Of a stretch of DNA of 64,000 nt, positions 20,538 through 47,524 are shown in pieces. The position numbers and the translations under genes are program-made. This stretch comes from Epinephelus fuscoguttatus (taxonomy: Eukaryota > Chordata > Actinopteri > Perciformes > Serranidae). The stretch is taken from assembly GCF_011397635.1 (NCBI RefSeq), contig NC_064753.1, positions 36,809,822-36,873,821 of the forward strand, read 5' to 3'. How positions within the stretch are numbered: position 1 is the first letter of the stretch; each line of letters opens with the position of its first letter. Under the pieces are notes generated by a model. It saw nothing but the letters and a program-made list of their open reading frames with translations, was not told the origin of the DNA and did not search any database.

Positions 20538-23500
20538 CTAAGAGGTACTCGTGTCATCATTTCCAGCAGGCTCACTTGGCATTTCTGTGTTAGATTGTTC
20601 ATTTTTCATCTCAGGACTTAAATGCTCACTCTTAACACACGGACTCTCATCCACATCCTTGCTTTTCTGAATAAGCTCTGTTTCATTTGGACTGGCCGCA
20701 GTGAGGCTCTTCACAGTCTCTTCCTCTGACTCTCTCCCCTTGTCTGACTCTCCAGATGAGCTTGTTTCTTCAGGCAAACGGCTCTTCTTTTTGTGCTTCT
20801 TCTTGCTCTTCTTCTTGCTCTTTTTAGACTGTTTGTGGTGTCGACGTGTGTTACCATCCTTTTTGTCTGCCTTCTTGGGGCTCTTCTCTCTACTTTTCTT
20901 GTTTCCCTCGCTGCTTGAGCTTCTTGACCTTTCTTTCGCTTTTCCACGAGTGTCTGTGTCTCTGCTGTCTCTCTCTTCGCTTCTATTTCTATACTTGTGC
21001 TCCCTGTCTCTACCTCTGCTCCTGTGTCTCAGCCTGTCTTGCTCTCGGTCTTTACTTCTACTCCTCGACCTGTCTCTACTTCTGCTCAGATACCAGTCAT
21101 TCCTCCTGTCACTGTGTCTGGATGATCGTCTGTCTTCTCTGTGCTGGTAAGAGGCCCTCCTCTCTCTGCTCCTCTCTCTGCTCCTGCTCCTCCGCCTGTC
21201 GCTCTCTTGTCTGCTGTGGGACCTCTCAGATCTCGGCGGGCTTCTGCTGCTCTGACGCTGCCTCCACGATCGATCTCCGAATCGCTCTGAATGCCACCCG
21301 TCTCTTCGACTCCCCCTGACGCTGCGGTCTGGTGACAAGTGCAGATCCCTGTCAGCCTCCCAGAATTCACTGCCAGGGTTTCGAAATACATGCAGGAAAT
21401 TGCAGTGCTTCCCTTTGGGGCACTTCTGTCTGTCAAACAATCCTGAAAGAGAAAATACAAACACAACCAAAAAAGTAAATACACTAAACAAATACACTAA
21501 AGTGAATCATGTATCTCTGCAGCGATGTCACAGAGGGAAAATGTCTCTTTATTATACATCAATATGAATATCTTACCACATATGGCGTTCTTCCACCGTG
21601 TAACAGGACACATCTCACAATGAAGCTGCCGGCCTGCGTACCACCTCCCATTGAACCTGATTATGGCTTCTGTACACTGCTCCTCTCTGGACAGACAACA
21701 GACAGACAAAAAATGAAGAGATTTATTCAAAAATTTAAACACTATACAGGTTATTTATTTGGAAAAAGTCGTGGAGCGGTTGTGTGACGGCTTACGTGCC
21801 AAACTGAACATAAACATTTCCCTTCAGGTGTGGTTCATAATTGCAGCTGACCTAAGAAGGAAAAGATCAGTGAAACAAAACAGTATTTTTAGTGGTAATA
21901 ATGTATATGTATATATAAAACACAGTTACATGTACACATGGCAGAGAAATCTATCTTGGGAAATCTGGGTTTCCAATTTCCTGCTCTGATTACAGAAACC
22001 GGGTTTTAATATACATGAAAACAAGATGACATAAAGATAATGGAATACTTCAGAGCTCACTGTAACAGTGAAGTCCCTTTTACACTGCCTGTTCAATGTG
22101 GGAATGTTGGGCCGTTATTCTGATTTGCCGTCCTGTATAAAAGGTACGATCGCAGAATGGGGGGGCAGAGTTATAACACATGTTATATGTGTGACCCACA
22201 CAGCAACCGAAAATGTCCACAAACTGGGGAGACAATGAGGTCAAGGAGCTCCTTACCCTCCAATAAGAGGGCGAGAATAGCTGCTATATAACAGGGACTG
22301 CAAATGATTTTTATTAATGTTAGAGCCCTTCTCGACATGTATATTACACGTCACACTAGATGCAGATTATGCCAGTGTTGTTTGGTTCGGTGTAAAAAAG
22401 CAAAGGCAGTGTAATGAAGGGACTTTGTCGAGGCAGAATTATAGGATCTCTGTGTAAAAAGGGCTACTGACTACTGATTTCATCTCACCTTGAATTGCAC
22501 CACTTTGCCGACACTCTTTAACTCCGGCAGGACATCATGGTAGAACTCAAGGAAAGACTCCTGCAGGTCCTCCTCGCTGTGTTCCAAAGAAGCATCAACG
22601 TCGTAATCATCGCGGCGTGACTGCTCCATGCCAAACGTTGTAAACATACCACGGATCACCATAGTCGGGCTGGATGTGGGATAAACGTGTTTCCGAGAAC
22701 ATCTGGACGCACACAGACAGAAGAGAGGAGAATATACAAAAATATGAACAAAGACTAAGACATTCACTCTCTGAAATACCAGGTTTGTGAATTTAATGTG
22801 GCATGTCATGTGAAAAGAGAAACGAATAGTACCTGTCTCCAAATCGACACGCCCCGGTCTTCAGGAAGAACGGACAGTTGGCTACATCGCGCTCTGTTCC
22901 GAAGTTCTCAGAGCTCTCCTTCACAGGAGCCTCAGGATTCATCCATGGTTCTCCGTTTTCTAGCTGTGAGAACATGTACAAAATTTAATATATACATGAT
23001 AGTTTGCCTATAAACTAGAATGAGATTTTTTCAAAAGAAAAAGGTACATGAAATGTATAAACATGATAACATAAACATGATATTTCTTGTTGCTTCAGCA
23101 GACATATACTGCAAGATGATATATCAGCAATGAGCTAACAACTTCTGATTTATGAACCTGGACGATATATTGGGCAGGTTATTTTTATAGCCACAATGTC
23201 TTGAATGCTTTCCTCTGTCCTTTGTGTGAGGTTTAACTCAACTGAGTTCCATGACATTAGGAATAGGATACACTGAAATATCCAGCAACTTGGGAGATCT
23301 AGGAGGGTTTTTCTTTGAAATACATGTTGTGTGTATTTCTGTTACACAAATAATGCTTCTTGACAGTTTTTTTTACCCATGTATAGTACTAATTGTGAAG
23401 AAATTAAAATGATCAACATACAGGTATTGATGTAACATGACATTCATGTGTGTTTCTACCTGATTTTCAGCTTCATCCAACATTTTCTGAACGGCCTCCT

Positions 23501-25960
23501 ACAAATGGTGTAAAGACACGGCTGGTGAAAATGTGTAGAGGTCAACATACTGCAGCAGATCTGTCACTCTGTGTTAAGATCACACTCATGAGGACTGGCA
23601 TTTCAAATTTCTGGACTTTTGGAAAGCAAGGTCACAGACTGTTTTCACACAAAGTAAAAGATACATCCTTGTTGTGAGAGCTGAAGGTGCTGTTAGGGTT
23701 TTTCTCTTTGTGTGTGTCTTAGTTGAGGAGTTGGATGGTTGCTTGTGCCACTAAGTCAAGGAAATTTTTAAAAAGAAACCATGTACAAAGTAAAAACACA
23801 TTTTACAAAAGAAACGTAATTGCTATATGAATATCTGACCCTTGGATTCCTTTTAGATGGGTGATATAAATAATCGTGATTAAGTAGAAGAGGATATATT
23901 TCTTTTTGTTTCTATCCTCCCAGGGCCCGTTTCACCTCTCTGTCTCGCTTTGTCTGCTGCTTCTTTTCTCTTTCTTCTTGCTCTTTCCTCTGCTGGGCCT
24001 CCCATTCCTCCTTTATCATCCTCTGGGAACACACAAAGACATTACACCAGTTATCTAAAACAATATGTCAAACATGCAGCTCATCAATCAGCCTAATAGT
24101 CAACACAACATCAAGCTTTTTTATTTGTTTGTAGATCTTTAAAAGCCTCAAGTGTTTAGATTTTCCTTAAGAATGTGGGAAATGTAATCAGTGTTAGTTA
24201 CTTTAGCTCAAGCTAAGCGAGTCATAAATGGTGCTCTAGTGAATATTTACAGAAGCACAGTCTGTGTTCATTGCAATTAGGGAACATGTCCCCCAGTGCA
24301 ACAGTGTGGCTCATCTGTTTTTACAAGTTTTTGGACAACTGTGGAGCTCTACGGCACAGACAAGCATAGTAGTCCAACGCATTTAAATACCGCTTAAGGC
24401 AGGTGTTGAACCAGTAGAAGGCTGAATGAAAACACGAACAAAGGTACGCACTGCTGTAGTGCCTCTAATTGAAATTTATTGGCACAACCTCAAGTGAAGT
24501 TTTGAGCTAAAGCTCTTCTCCAGACTTTGCTAATCATATAGAGATGCCATCAGTAACAAGAAAAAGGTGTCTTTGCATGTGTAGCAAAGTCTGAAGAAGA
24601 GCCTTGGCTCGAAACGTCACTTGTGGCTGTGCAACTAAATTGCTCTACAGCACAGAGCAATATGCTATATCACTACACAGAAAAGACTTCTGAGTGGGAT
24701 AAATTCATTGTTTGTTTTGGTCTTTCCAGTGGATTCTTTGACAACAGGAAAACATACTATAGAATGTCTCCAGAATTGTCTTCAGTAAAGCATTATAAAA
24801 TCAAGCCAAGTCTCTGTGGTCTCATCAGACATGCCACACTGATACTAAACTCCAGCTAACCCCCACAGTACAACATCGTTTGAACACATTAGCACCCTTA
24901 AACCTGCTATATTTACAAAGTGTATGTTTTCAAAATTTGTCAAATTGTACTTGCTCTCAATGATGAATACAAACAGTATATTACCTCCTCCTCCTCTTTT
25001 CTTTTCTTTGCAGCTTCTTCCCTCTCAGCCCTCAGCCTGAACTCCTCTTGGGCCAGCCTCTCTCTCTCCAACCACTCTTCATGCAGCCGCAGTCTGAGAA
25101 CACAAGTCAGACACAAATCAAACACAATGAAGATTAAAAATAGAAAACTGTAAGATCAGCATTTCCTGTGCTGTCTGTCAATTAATGTGCAGCTGCAGCT
25201 GCAGCAAAGTGCCGTTATTGACCTACCTTTCCTTCTCTGCAGCAACATTATCCTCATCATCTTCATCATGTTTTTCTTCTTCTTCTACGGGTGTGCAGCT
25301 TGCTTCATTTTTTAAACCTATAACAGTGTGATTGTTGTAATTGATGTGCTGCACAATGCAGCAACAAATGTAGAAACAGGTTGTCACATCTGATGACAGC
25401 AACACCAATATATCAGCTATCTTCATACCACATTCTCTTGCTAGGGCGAGAGCTTGGCGTTTCCGTTTCCTTCTCTCTTTCCTTAGAGCAGCCCTGCGTT
25501 GCTTTTGACTGAAACAAAAAGATTACATTTGAAACATTACAGACACCTGGCAGTGTAGGAACAAGGACGACAGGATTATCAGAGACCCCAGTTCTGCCTA
25601 CTCGTGCCTGGCACCTGGTCCTGCACCACCAGGCTCATGGACAGCTTCATCCCACAGACCATAAGACAGCTCACCTCCTGAGCTCATCGACTGTCACTCT
25701 ATCATTATACTGTCTCTTTACCTCAATATACTTTACTTACTGTTTAACACAGGTTAAGCTTTAACACCGTGACGTAGCGTTAGTAGCCATATTAAGTCTG
25801 CTGTATTAACTTCTTGTAGTGGCGTTTTTAACGTTACTGTTTCTTACGTTATTGTGGTCCCACCCAGACATTATTAGATTATCAAAGTATCTCAACATGA
25901 TATAAAAAGAGACACAGACCTTAACACAGGAGCAGACATCAGTGGAGTTGGTGCAGCCAT
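20538..25960 (-). CDS. zrsr2: U2AF35-related protein, minor-spliceosome 3' splice-site factor ZRSR2
   Basis: Nuclear CCCH/UHM/RS protein needed to recognise the 3' splice site of U12-type introns. Exons are 25920-25960, 25429-25508, 25227-25317, 24985-25093, 23936-24022, 23460-23498, 22833-22963, 22489-22702, 21796-21851, 21577-21686 and 20538-21442. All have GT-AG borders, and they total 1,863 bases, or 620 residues. Residues 14-150 are an Arg/Glu-rich helical region. CCCH finger 1 uses C179, C188, C194 and H198. The U2AF-homology motif spans about 203-310 with FNGRWYAGRQL. Finger 2 uses C319, C327, C333 and H337. A long RS/RE domain and a Lys-rich, then acidic, tail follow. Human ZRSR2 is about 482 aa, so the C-terminal domain is expanded here. 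The minus-strand start MAAPTPLMSAPVL fits the human MAAP start. One 39-base exon is notable. A gene-end repeat begins right at the stop codon. Confidence 0.96.
24481..24635. repeat. Inverted repeat with hammerhead-like arms in zrsr2 intron 4
   Basis: The left arm 24481-24531 and right arm 24583-24635 are imperfect inverted copies of about 50 bases around a 50-base loop. The right arm reads ctgaagaa, then gagcc-tt-ggctc, then gaaacgtc. This is the layout of a hammerhead core (CTGANGA, stem II, GAAA) with a changed base. It probably comes from a Penelope-like element's terminal repeat; this is inferred. Confidence 0.5.
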
Positions 25961-27220
25961 TAGAGCTAACGATAGCTAACAGTGGCTAGTTATTTAGCAT
26001 GTTCGGCTAACGTTAACCCTAGCTTCGTCTTCTCTTCCGCGTTTTGTTAAAAACAAAATTAAATAATCTCCGAGTGCATAAGCTATTTCCGACGTTGACT
26101 TTGTTTCTCAGAAATATGATATCACTGAATGAATAATTTCTGTTTGTTGTATACTTTGGCTACTAAGCTACATGCGGATTTGTTTGGCTAATGAGTAACA
26201 GGAAGTAATTGAGTGAGAAAGAAATACTTCCGGTTTAAAATCCGACACAAATTTATTTGTTTTGTTTTGTGTATATTTTTTGGAGAAATTTAGAGATTGA
26301 ATACATTTTTGTTACCTTTTTTTACTTCACATATATTTTAAATATTATTTCACATTTCCTAAAGCTTTTAATCTTGTCTTGTAGGATGAATTTTATACAG
26401 TATTTTGTACTTTATCACAAATGCAGTCGGCTATTTATAGCAAATTCAACAAAACTCTTTCCATGTTTCGCCATGGAAAATTACTGCATTGTTTATTCCT
26501 AATATAAACATCTCCAATTTATTTGCTTGTAGAGTTAAAAATATCAGTCTCAAATAAAGTTAAATTTCCTTCAAAAACAGAAAAAGAAGTGCAACAAAAC
26601 TACTCACACATTCTCAGTTTGACTAGTGCCATCAAACTTTACAAGTAATTCTAAACATGACAATAACAGTCCCTTTTTGTTTATCAAATGTCCTTATATG
26701 GTTAAATATCTATGTGCGTATAAATATGAAACACCCAGACACACAAGTGAATGATTTATTTGCCAACCCATTAGCAAAAAGACACTGCAAAGAAACCTCA
26801 GTGTCAACAAGGAAGCAGTTTTTGTAACCAAAAAATTACCAAAAAATATACATATACGAGCAGTAAATATTGTCAAGTAGTTTGAATCCCAAACACAAGT
26901 TTTAAAGCATTATTGTGTTACTGTGTGAGGGCCTTCCTGTTGCTTCAAACAAACAAACACACTTCCATTCAAATGTATCATATGTTCACATTTTCAAAAT
27001 AAGCAGCAAAACATAAATGCTAGATGGCACAAACTCTGTTTGACATTTAAGTATTTTTGTCATCTTTCCAATATGTCCACTTAGCCCTCATTAAGGTCAA
27101 AGGTGGCATCTCCCTCTCCAAAAATAGCAACTGCTAATAACTGCAAACACAGAGCAGTACTTTGCAAGTACTTCAGCCTTTTACTTAGGCATCCTTGACA
27201 TTCTTGGCTGTCACATTCCG
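25961..27220. other. Intergenic junction between zrsr2 and tm6sf1
   Basis: This is an A/T-rich gap between the start of zrsr2 and the stop codon of tm6sf1. The first 60 bases carry repeated gctaac motifs and a ggctaacgttaac palindrome, probably the zrsr2 5'UTR and promoter. The tm6sf1 3'UTR takes up the right part. No other gene or clear repeat is seen. Confidence 0.6.
26755..26760 (-). terminator. Candidate poly(A) signal of tm6sf1
   Basis: AATAAA on the minus strand lies about 460 bases beyond the tm6sf1 stop codon. Other A/T-rich hexamers are close, so this is a candidate only. Confidence 0.35.
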
Positions 27221-33382
<6,162 letters not shown>

Positions 33383-33433
33383 TGCGGACCAGGTTTGAGC
33401 GATTTGTCTTGTAGGAGAATTGGAAATGTAAAA

Positions 33434-33438
33434 CCAAT
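33434..33438 (+). promoter_or_regulatory. CCAAT box upstream of tm6sf1
   Basis: aaaccaatcagcc, inverted relative to the gene (ATTGG on the minus strand), lies 52 bases upstream of the tm6sf1 start codon. It suggests a very short 5'UTR or an internal element. Functional use is inferred. Confidence 0.35.
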
Positions 33439-33640
33439 CAGCCACTGAACTCTCTCCTTTTGAGTCTGCCAGCCATGTCTGAAGGAAGGAGGGGAAAGTC
33501 ACGATGTGTCCAACAATGTAAGCAAGGTAAGGTACAAACTCATTCAGCTGCAGCAGGCATGCTCTGTCTTGCTCTTCTGGTCTTTCTCGCTTCCACACTC
33601 TTGCCTCTGTCTCTCTTCCTCTACCTCTCTGCCTCCTACC

Positions 33641-33642
<2 letters not shown>

Positions 33643-33719
<77 letters not shown>
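33643..33719 (+). repeat. (CA)n microsatellite, about 38 units, uninterrupted
   Basis: A pure CA dinucleotide run lies about 260 bases upstream of the tm6sf1 start codon (TG on the sense strand). It produces spurious His/Thr and Val/Cys frames. Confidence 0.98.
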
Positions 33720-33722
<3 letters not shown>

Positions 33723-34460
33723 ACCGGCTGTGACGGAGCGTCTTATCGCAGCTGTATGTGATAGACGAGCTTGCATTATAGTGTTAGAATGACTATAATT
33801 GGTTTATTTTTTTTATCATTATCATCTGTAAATAGACTCTGAAGGTTTGTTTATGTTCTTCAGTGAAAGTGAAAACTCTGACACCTGGCGGCCGATTGAA
33901 GAACTTCAAGCAGGAAGCAGGATGTAATACTTAATTTAAACAACAAGCAAATGATTTTAATTATAAATATAAATGTAAAACGTGTTTATCGCATGTGTGT
34001 ACTTTTACATATATCATTGATGCATATAATATGTTCATTATCTGATTTAGAGATAAATAAATTCAATAAATTATTGAATAAAAATGTAGTTTATATGGTG
34101 GTCACCAAAAGTGATTAGAATCTGTTGAAATTTGAAAGGGCACTACTTTTATTATTTTCAATACAGTTCATACAGATGCAAAGCCTATATATTATTGTTG
34201 ACGTGTTTGTTTATTTATGCTATGTATTATTATTATTAGATAACAACAACTTTAAAAGTTAGTTTAAAAAATAGTGTATATAGCCTAGATTATATAAAAC
34301 TTTTCCTTTCTTTCTATGCAATCATGAAAATATACGACTGTTTATCCTCATTCTTCCTCGTCCATATATCAAATTCTTATTATGGCAAAATCGTCCATCC
34401 ACAAATGTTAAAATATTAACAAAACAAACATTTCTTCGTCTCACATTTGAAGGAAACAGG

Positions 34461-35520
34461 ACATTATATTGCCACTATCTTACCCTCCCTAAATAATAAA
34501 GTCAAAAAAATGTATACGCTGTACTGTATTTGTAATGTACATCACATCTTTATCTTGATAGTTCGATTATTTTGTTATTTATTTATTCTTCCTTTGTTTT
34601 AAGTCCTAATTGCATATTTAGTGCCTTTCTGCTCTCTCTCTTGTCACTTTCGTTTGTTTGTCTTATTTTATTGCAAAATCAAATCTTAATTTACAAATAA
34701 AAACAAACTTTGCTTTGGTGCACACTGACATAAATGGGCCATTATATTGCTACTGTCTCAGCCCCCTTAAATAAGAAAGTTAAAATATTTTATACTGTAT
34801 TTAACATGTACATCATATCTTTATCTAGATATTTATTTATTAATTTATTAATTAATTTGTCCTTTGTTTTGAGTCTTAATCACGTATATAGTGTCTTTTA
34901 TGCTCTCTTCTTGTCACTTTTGTTTGTTTGTCTTATTTTATAGCAAAATGAAATGTTAATTTACTAATAAAATCAAACTTTGCTTTGCTGCACATTGAAG
35001 TAAATGGGCCATCACATTGTTACTCTCTCATCTTCCTTAAATAAGAAAGTTAAAACATTTTATACTGTATTTGTAATGTACATCACATTTTTATGACCAG
35101 ATTATTATTATTCTTTCTTTCTTCTTCTTTTTTTTGTATTGAGTCTTTATTGCGTATATATTGCCCTTTTTGGCCTGTTTCTTGTCACTTTGGTTTATTT
35201 ATTTTATCAAAGCAAAATTAAATGTCAATTAACCATTTTGCATTTAAAGTGCTATTTTATATTTGGAGTAAATGAAACATTATATCATCTTCCTTAAATA
35301 AGACAGTCGAAACATGTTACACTGTATTTGTAATAGCTGTATATTATATATATTGTACATATATATGGTGTATAATTATTATTATTATTATTTAGTCAAC
35401 ATAACTTTTTATTATATATTTGAGTTTTTATTTCGTATGTAAATTTTTCTCTTTTTTTCTTGTTACTGCATTTTTGTTGCTCTTGACCTCAGCAATAAAG
35501 TTTAATTTTAAAAAAACAAA
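34461..35520 (+). repeat. Four degenerate tandem units, period about 270 bp
   Basis: Units begin near 34461, 34740, 35010 and 35278. Each carries cattatattgc-like, ccttaaataagaaagttaaa, ttatactgtatttgtaatgt and acatcacatct blocks, then cctttgttttgagtc and cttgtcacttttgtttgttt, then an A-rich end such as gcaaaatgaaatgttaattt. The last unit ends with cagcaataaagtttaatttt. Units have diverged and differ by short gaps. Confidence 0.8.
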
Positions 35521-35591
35521 ACAAAAAAAACGTGTTTTGAAGGAAGTGTGCGCCTGCGTCATTTCTGGAGAGACGCAGCTAGCAGGTAAAG

Positions 35592-35607
35592 TTAGCTAGC
35601 TAGCTAA
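35592..35607 (+). promoter_or_regulatory. TTAGCTAGCTAGCTAA palindrome upstream of btbd1
   Basis: A perfect 16-base palindrome lies about 135 bases upstream of the btbd1 start codon. A TAACGTTA palindrome follows at 35681-35688. It is part of the recurring motif described in the findings. Confidence 0.5.
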
Positions 35608-35619
35608 ACATCAAAGAAT

Positions 35620-35649
35620 ATGGCGTCCGCCGCGATGGATACCACGTAA
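35620..35649 (+). CDS. Short upstream ORF in the btbd1 5'UTR
   Basis: ATGGCGTCCGCC opens a 9-codon frame (MASAAMDTT) that stops 94 bases before the btbd1 start codon. The context aatATGGCGtcc also fits a YY1-type element. Whether the ribosome uses it depends on where transcription starts, which is unknown. Confidence 0.4.
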   Translation: MASAAMDTT

Positions 35650-35743
35650 ATAAACACCGACACAGACGCTGCGGTCGGTGTAACGTTACTTCCGTGTGTC
35701 GTTAACGGCGCATCGTAGAATAAAGAAATAGAGGCGTGCCGTT

Positions 35744-45052
<9,309 letters not shown>

Positions 45053-45644
45053 ACTTAACACAGTGTCATGCAGGTACACTGAACCAGAGAGACCTCAGAC
45101 TGCTGGGAAGACTGGACTGCTGGAGACAAACGTAGTGCCTCGTGATCCCTCGGAATGAAGAATGTGTGTGTTTGAGAGTGTGTATATATGCTGTACGTGC
45201 GTATCTGTCTATACAGTAGTGGTGTACGGACACGAGCAAGAATGTGGAAACAAGCGGAGTTGTGGGGAAAAAAATCACAGCTCTGGTGTGAAATAAGCTT
45301 TTTAGGGCATAAACTGTATCATCAGCTGTACATGATCTAAAAACTGACGTCCTGTCTGTGTGTCGTTGTCATTACGCTGCCAGTGCAGGAGTTAATCCTG
45401 TACGAGTCAAACTCCAGAGACAGCTACCATTTGTTGGTCGGCGCCATTTCGTTTTGTTATTTTCTCAGTTTTTGCTGATGCATTTACCGAAAGTATAATG
45501 TTTGCATATTTTTTATTGTGCGCTTTTATCATCTATTCAGCAAGTGTCTTTTGTTTTTGCATCGTATTAAGGATCCATGTGTGTTATGTAACTTTGCCAG
45601 TGGTACATGCTGTAATTTATGACTTCATGTTTGCTTAGCACTTC

Positions 45645-45650
45645 ATTAAA
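45645..45650 (+). terminator. Poly(A) signal of btbd1
   Basis: ATTAAA lies 593 bases after the stop codon, followed by atgt and an A run. It is the best signal in the expected place. Confidence 0.55.
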
Positions 45651-45936
45651 ATGTAAAAAAAAAATGAACACTAAAGGACTTTAATGGGTAAGTCATTTAT
45701 GTATCATTCCTCTTTCTGTCAGTAGGTGATGCCAAATATTCCATACTGCCAACTACTAAACAGCTTATATGGGGAGTATCAGCTGTTCCCAACATGGCAG
45801 TTAAATCTGAGGAGTTAAGTGGTGATCAACGGGATACGAAAGGAAAATTATTTCTGTTACACAAATATTTTAATTTGCCTCTTTCAGCCTTTAATCATTA
45901 AAATGTGACAACCTGAGGGAGACAGCACCTTTCAAA

Positions 45937-46080
45937 CAGTGATGGAGGAAGTAACAGTACCAGTGCAGCAATGTGAGAGTATTCTTAAGTAATTTAAGTA
46001 AAAGTACAATCAAAATGTACTTTTAGTATCAAAAGTAAAAGTACAGGTTCTATAGGAAAAGGGCACTTAACTTGAATATT
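45937..46080 (+). mobile_element. MITE, family B, left part
   Basis: cagtgatggaggaagtaaca followed by taagtaaaagtacaatcaaa and aaagtaaaagtacag is the left end of the family seen at 12143 and 52215. A different gtcttaaa-type repeat follows from about 46230. Confidence 0.55.
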
Positions 46081-46987
46081 ATTATATTACACAATATTTT
46101 ATTCAGAGGCGTGGACTTGGAGTCACATGACTTGAAAGCAAGTCAGACTCAATTCACAAATTCGATGACTAGTAGACTCAAAATCAGAAAAGACTTGCAG
46201 CTTGGTTTGGAGTTAAACCAGGGTGTGTACAGTCCTTACAACGTCTTAAAATGTCTTAAAGTCATTTTCGACGGGTCTTAAATATTTTAGATCACATTAC
46301 CATGAAAAGAGATTTTGTTTTCTTTTACAGTAAACACATTAAACTGAAACTCACCCAACTGTTGTCATTTTCCTGACTGTTCATTTTGAATTGACATCAG
46401 TGTTTCCTTGGAAAGAGTACTTACACGTGTGTGTCATACACACACATACTGTATATATAAGGTGTATTTCCATTGCAGGTTTGGTCTTAAATGTCATAAG
46501 GTGGTATTAAAAAGGTCTTAAAAAGTCTTAAATTTAACTTGGTTTTATCTGTAGACTCTTTGTAAATGCCAGTGTCTCATGACTTAATTTGGACTTGAGC
46601 CCTTTGACTTGAAATTACTTGACACTTGAATACTTGAAAAGCTATGTTATTAAAATGTGTTCCACAAATCAGTTAATATCCTGAATTAATTAAAGTTAAT
46701 GCTGTTCATTCCCAGCTAGTCTGCACTTAATTTCCCAGATGATCCACTTTCTTTGAACCATTCTGACAACATCCGCACAAGTTGCAAGAGATGAACATGG
46801 AGAACTAATGTTACATTACTAAGCACCAATTAGAAAAAAATATATATATCAAAGACAATTTTGTGTGTGTGCAAAAACTGTGCTGTGGTCAACAGAACAC
46901 ATTTAGCAACAGCAAAACTATATCAGAGTATCCCTTTACAAACTCCCACACAACCTGTGCAGTGTATAAAGTTTCTTTCATCTAGTC

Positions 46988-47524
46988 CAGGGGTAGGGGG
47001 GGCGGCTCTTCTGGCCCTCTCCAGTGACTCCCTTTGGCTCTGGCAAAAAATTCTATGTACATTAATGATGGCTACTTTTTTAACATTTTAATTTTCATTT
47101 TTCATTGTCGTAGACCTTGAGGGATTCTTACATTCTCCATTGTGGTAGAGGTAAAGCCTATTCACAGAAAGCCTATTGCCTTTTACATTAAATTTAGCTG
47201 AACCTCAGTAGCAGTGGCTTGTCTTGGATCTCCCTGGCTAACCTAGCTATGGATTCCAGGTCAAAAAATTCTTTGAGAAATTAAGATTTAACATTGACAT
47301 ATTTGGTTGCTTTTACTGCCATCCCTGCAAAACTTTAGTACCAAACAATCATAAACAGCCTACTGCAGAGGAGCCAGCTTGTGGTAAAACATATCAATAA
47401 AGGCTCATTTAGACAAATTAGTAATGTTAATTGGCAAATTCAGACTTACTGTCACATTCATTATAAAGCTCAAATATGTTTTGAAGCTATTTTAGAGCTT
47501 TTTTGGCCAAAAATGGCTCTTTTG
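46988..47524 (+). mobile_element. hAT-like MITE with intact 8-bp target duplication
   Basis: The element starts caggggtagg, with a ggcggctcttctggccc block, and ends ggccaaaaatggctcttttg. The octamer atctagtc flanks it exactly on both sides (46980-46987 and 47525-47532). Weak inverted ends plus an 8-bp duplication point to the hAT superfamily. There is no transposase. Confidence 0.75.

Larger units (their letters stand above)
33383..35743. promoter_or_regulatory. Shared upstream region of divergent tm6sf1 and btbd1
   Basis: 2.4 kb separate the two start codons. It contains the CCAAT box and CA run near tm6sf1, A/T-rich DNA from 33,900, the fourfold tandem array at 34461-35520, and the GC-rich btbd1 5' region from 35,540. 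From memory the head-to-head layout is the same in human. Confidence 0.6.

Noticed and set aside
20701-21319. Plus-strand frames of 149 and 157 codons opposite zrsr2
   Set aside because: Leu/Ser/Cys-rich mirror frames of the RS-coding exon; a codon-bias shadow with no domain.
34461-35520. CRISPR-like or satellite array
   Set aside because: The units are long, diverged and without spacers, and the genome is that of a vertebrate.
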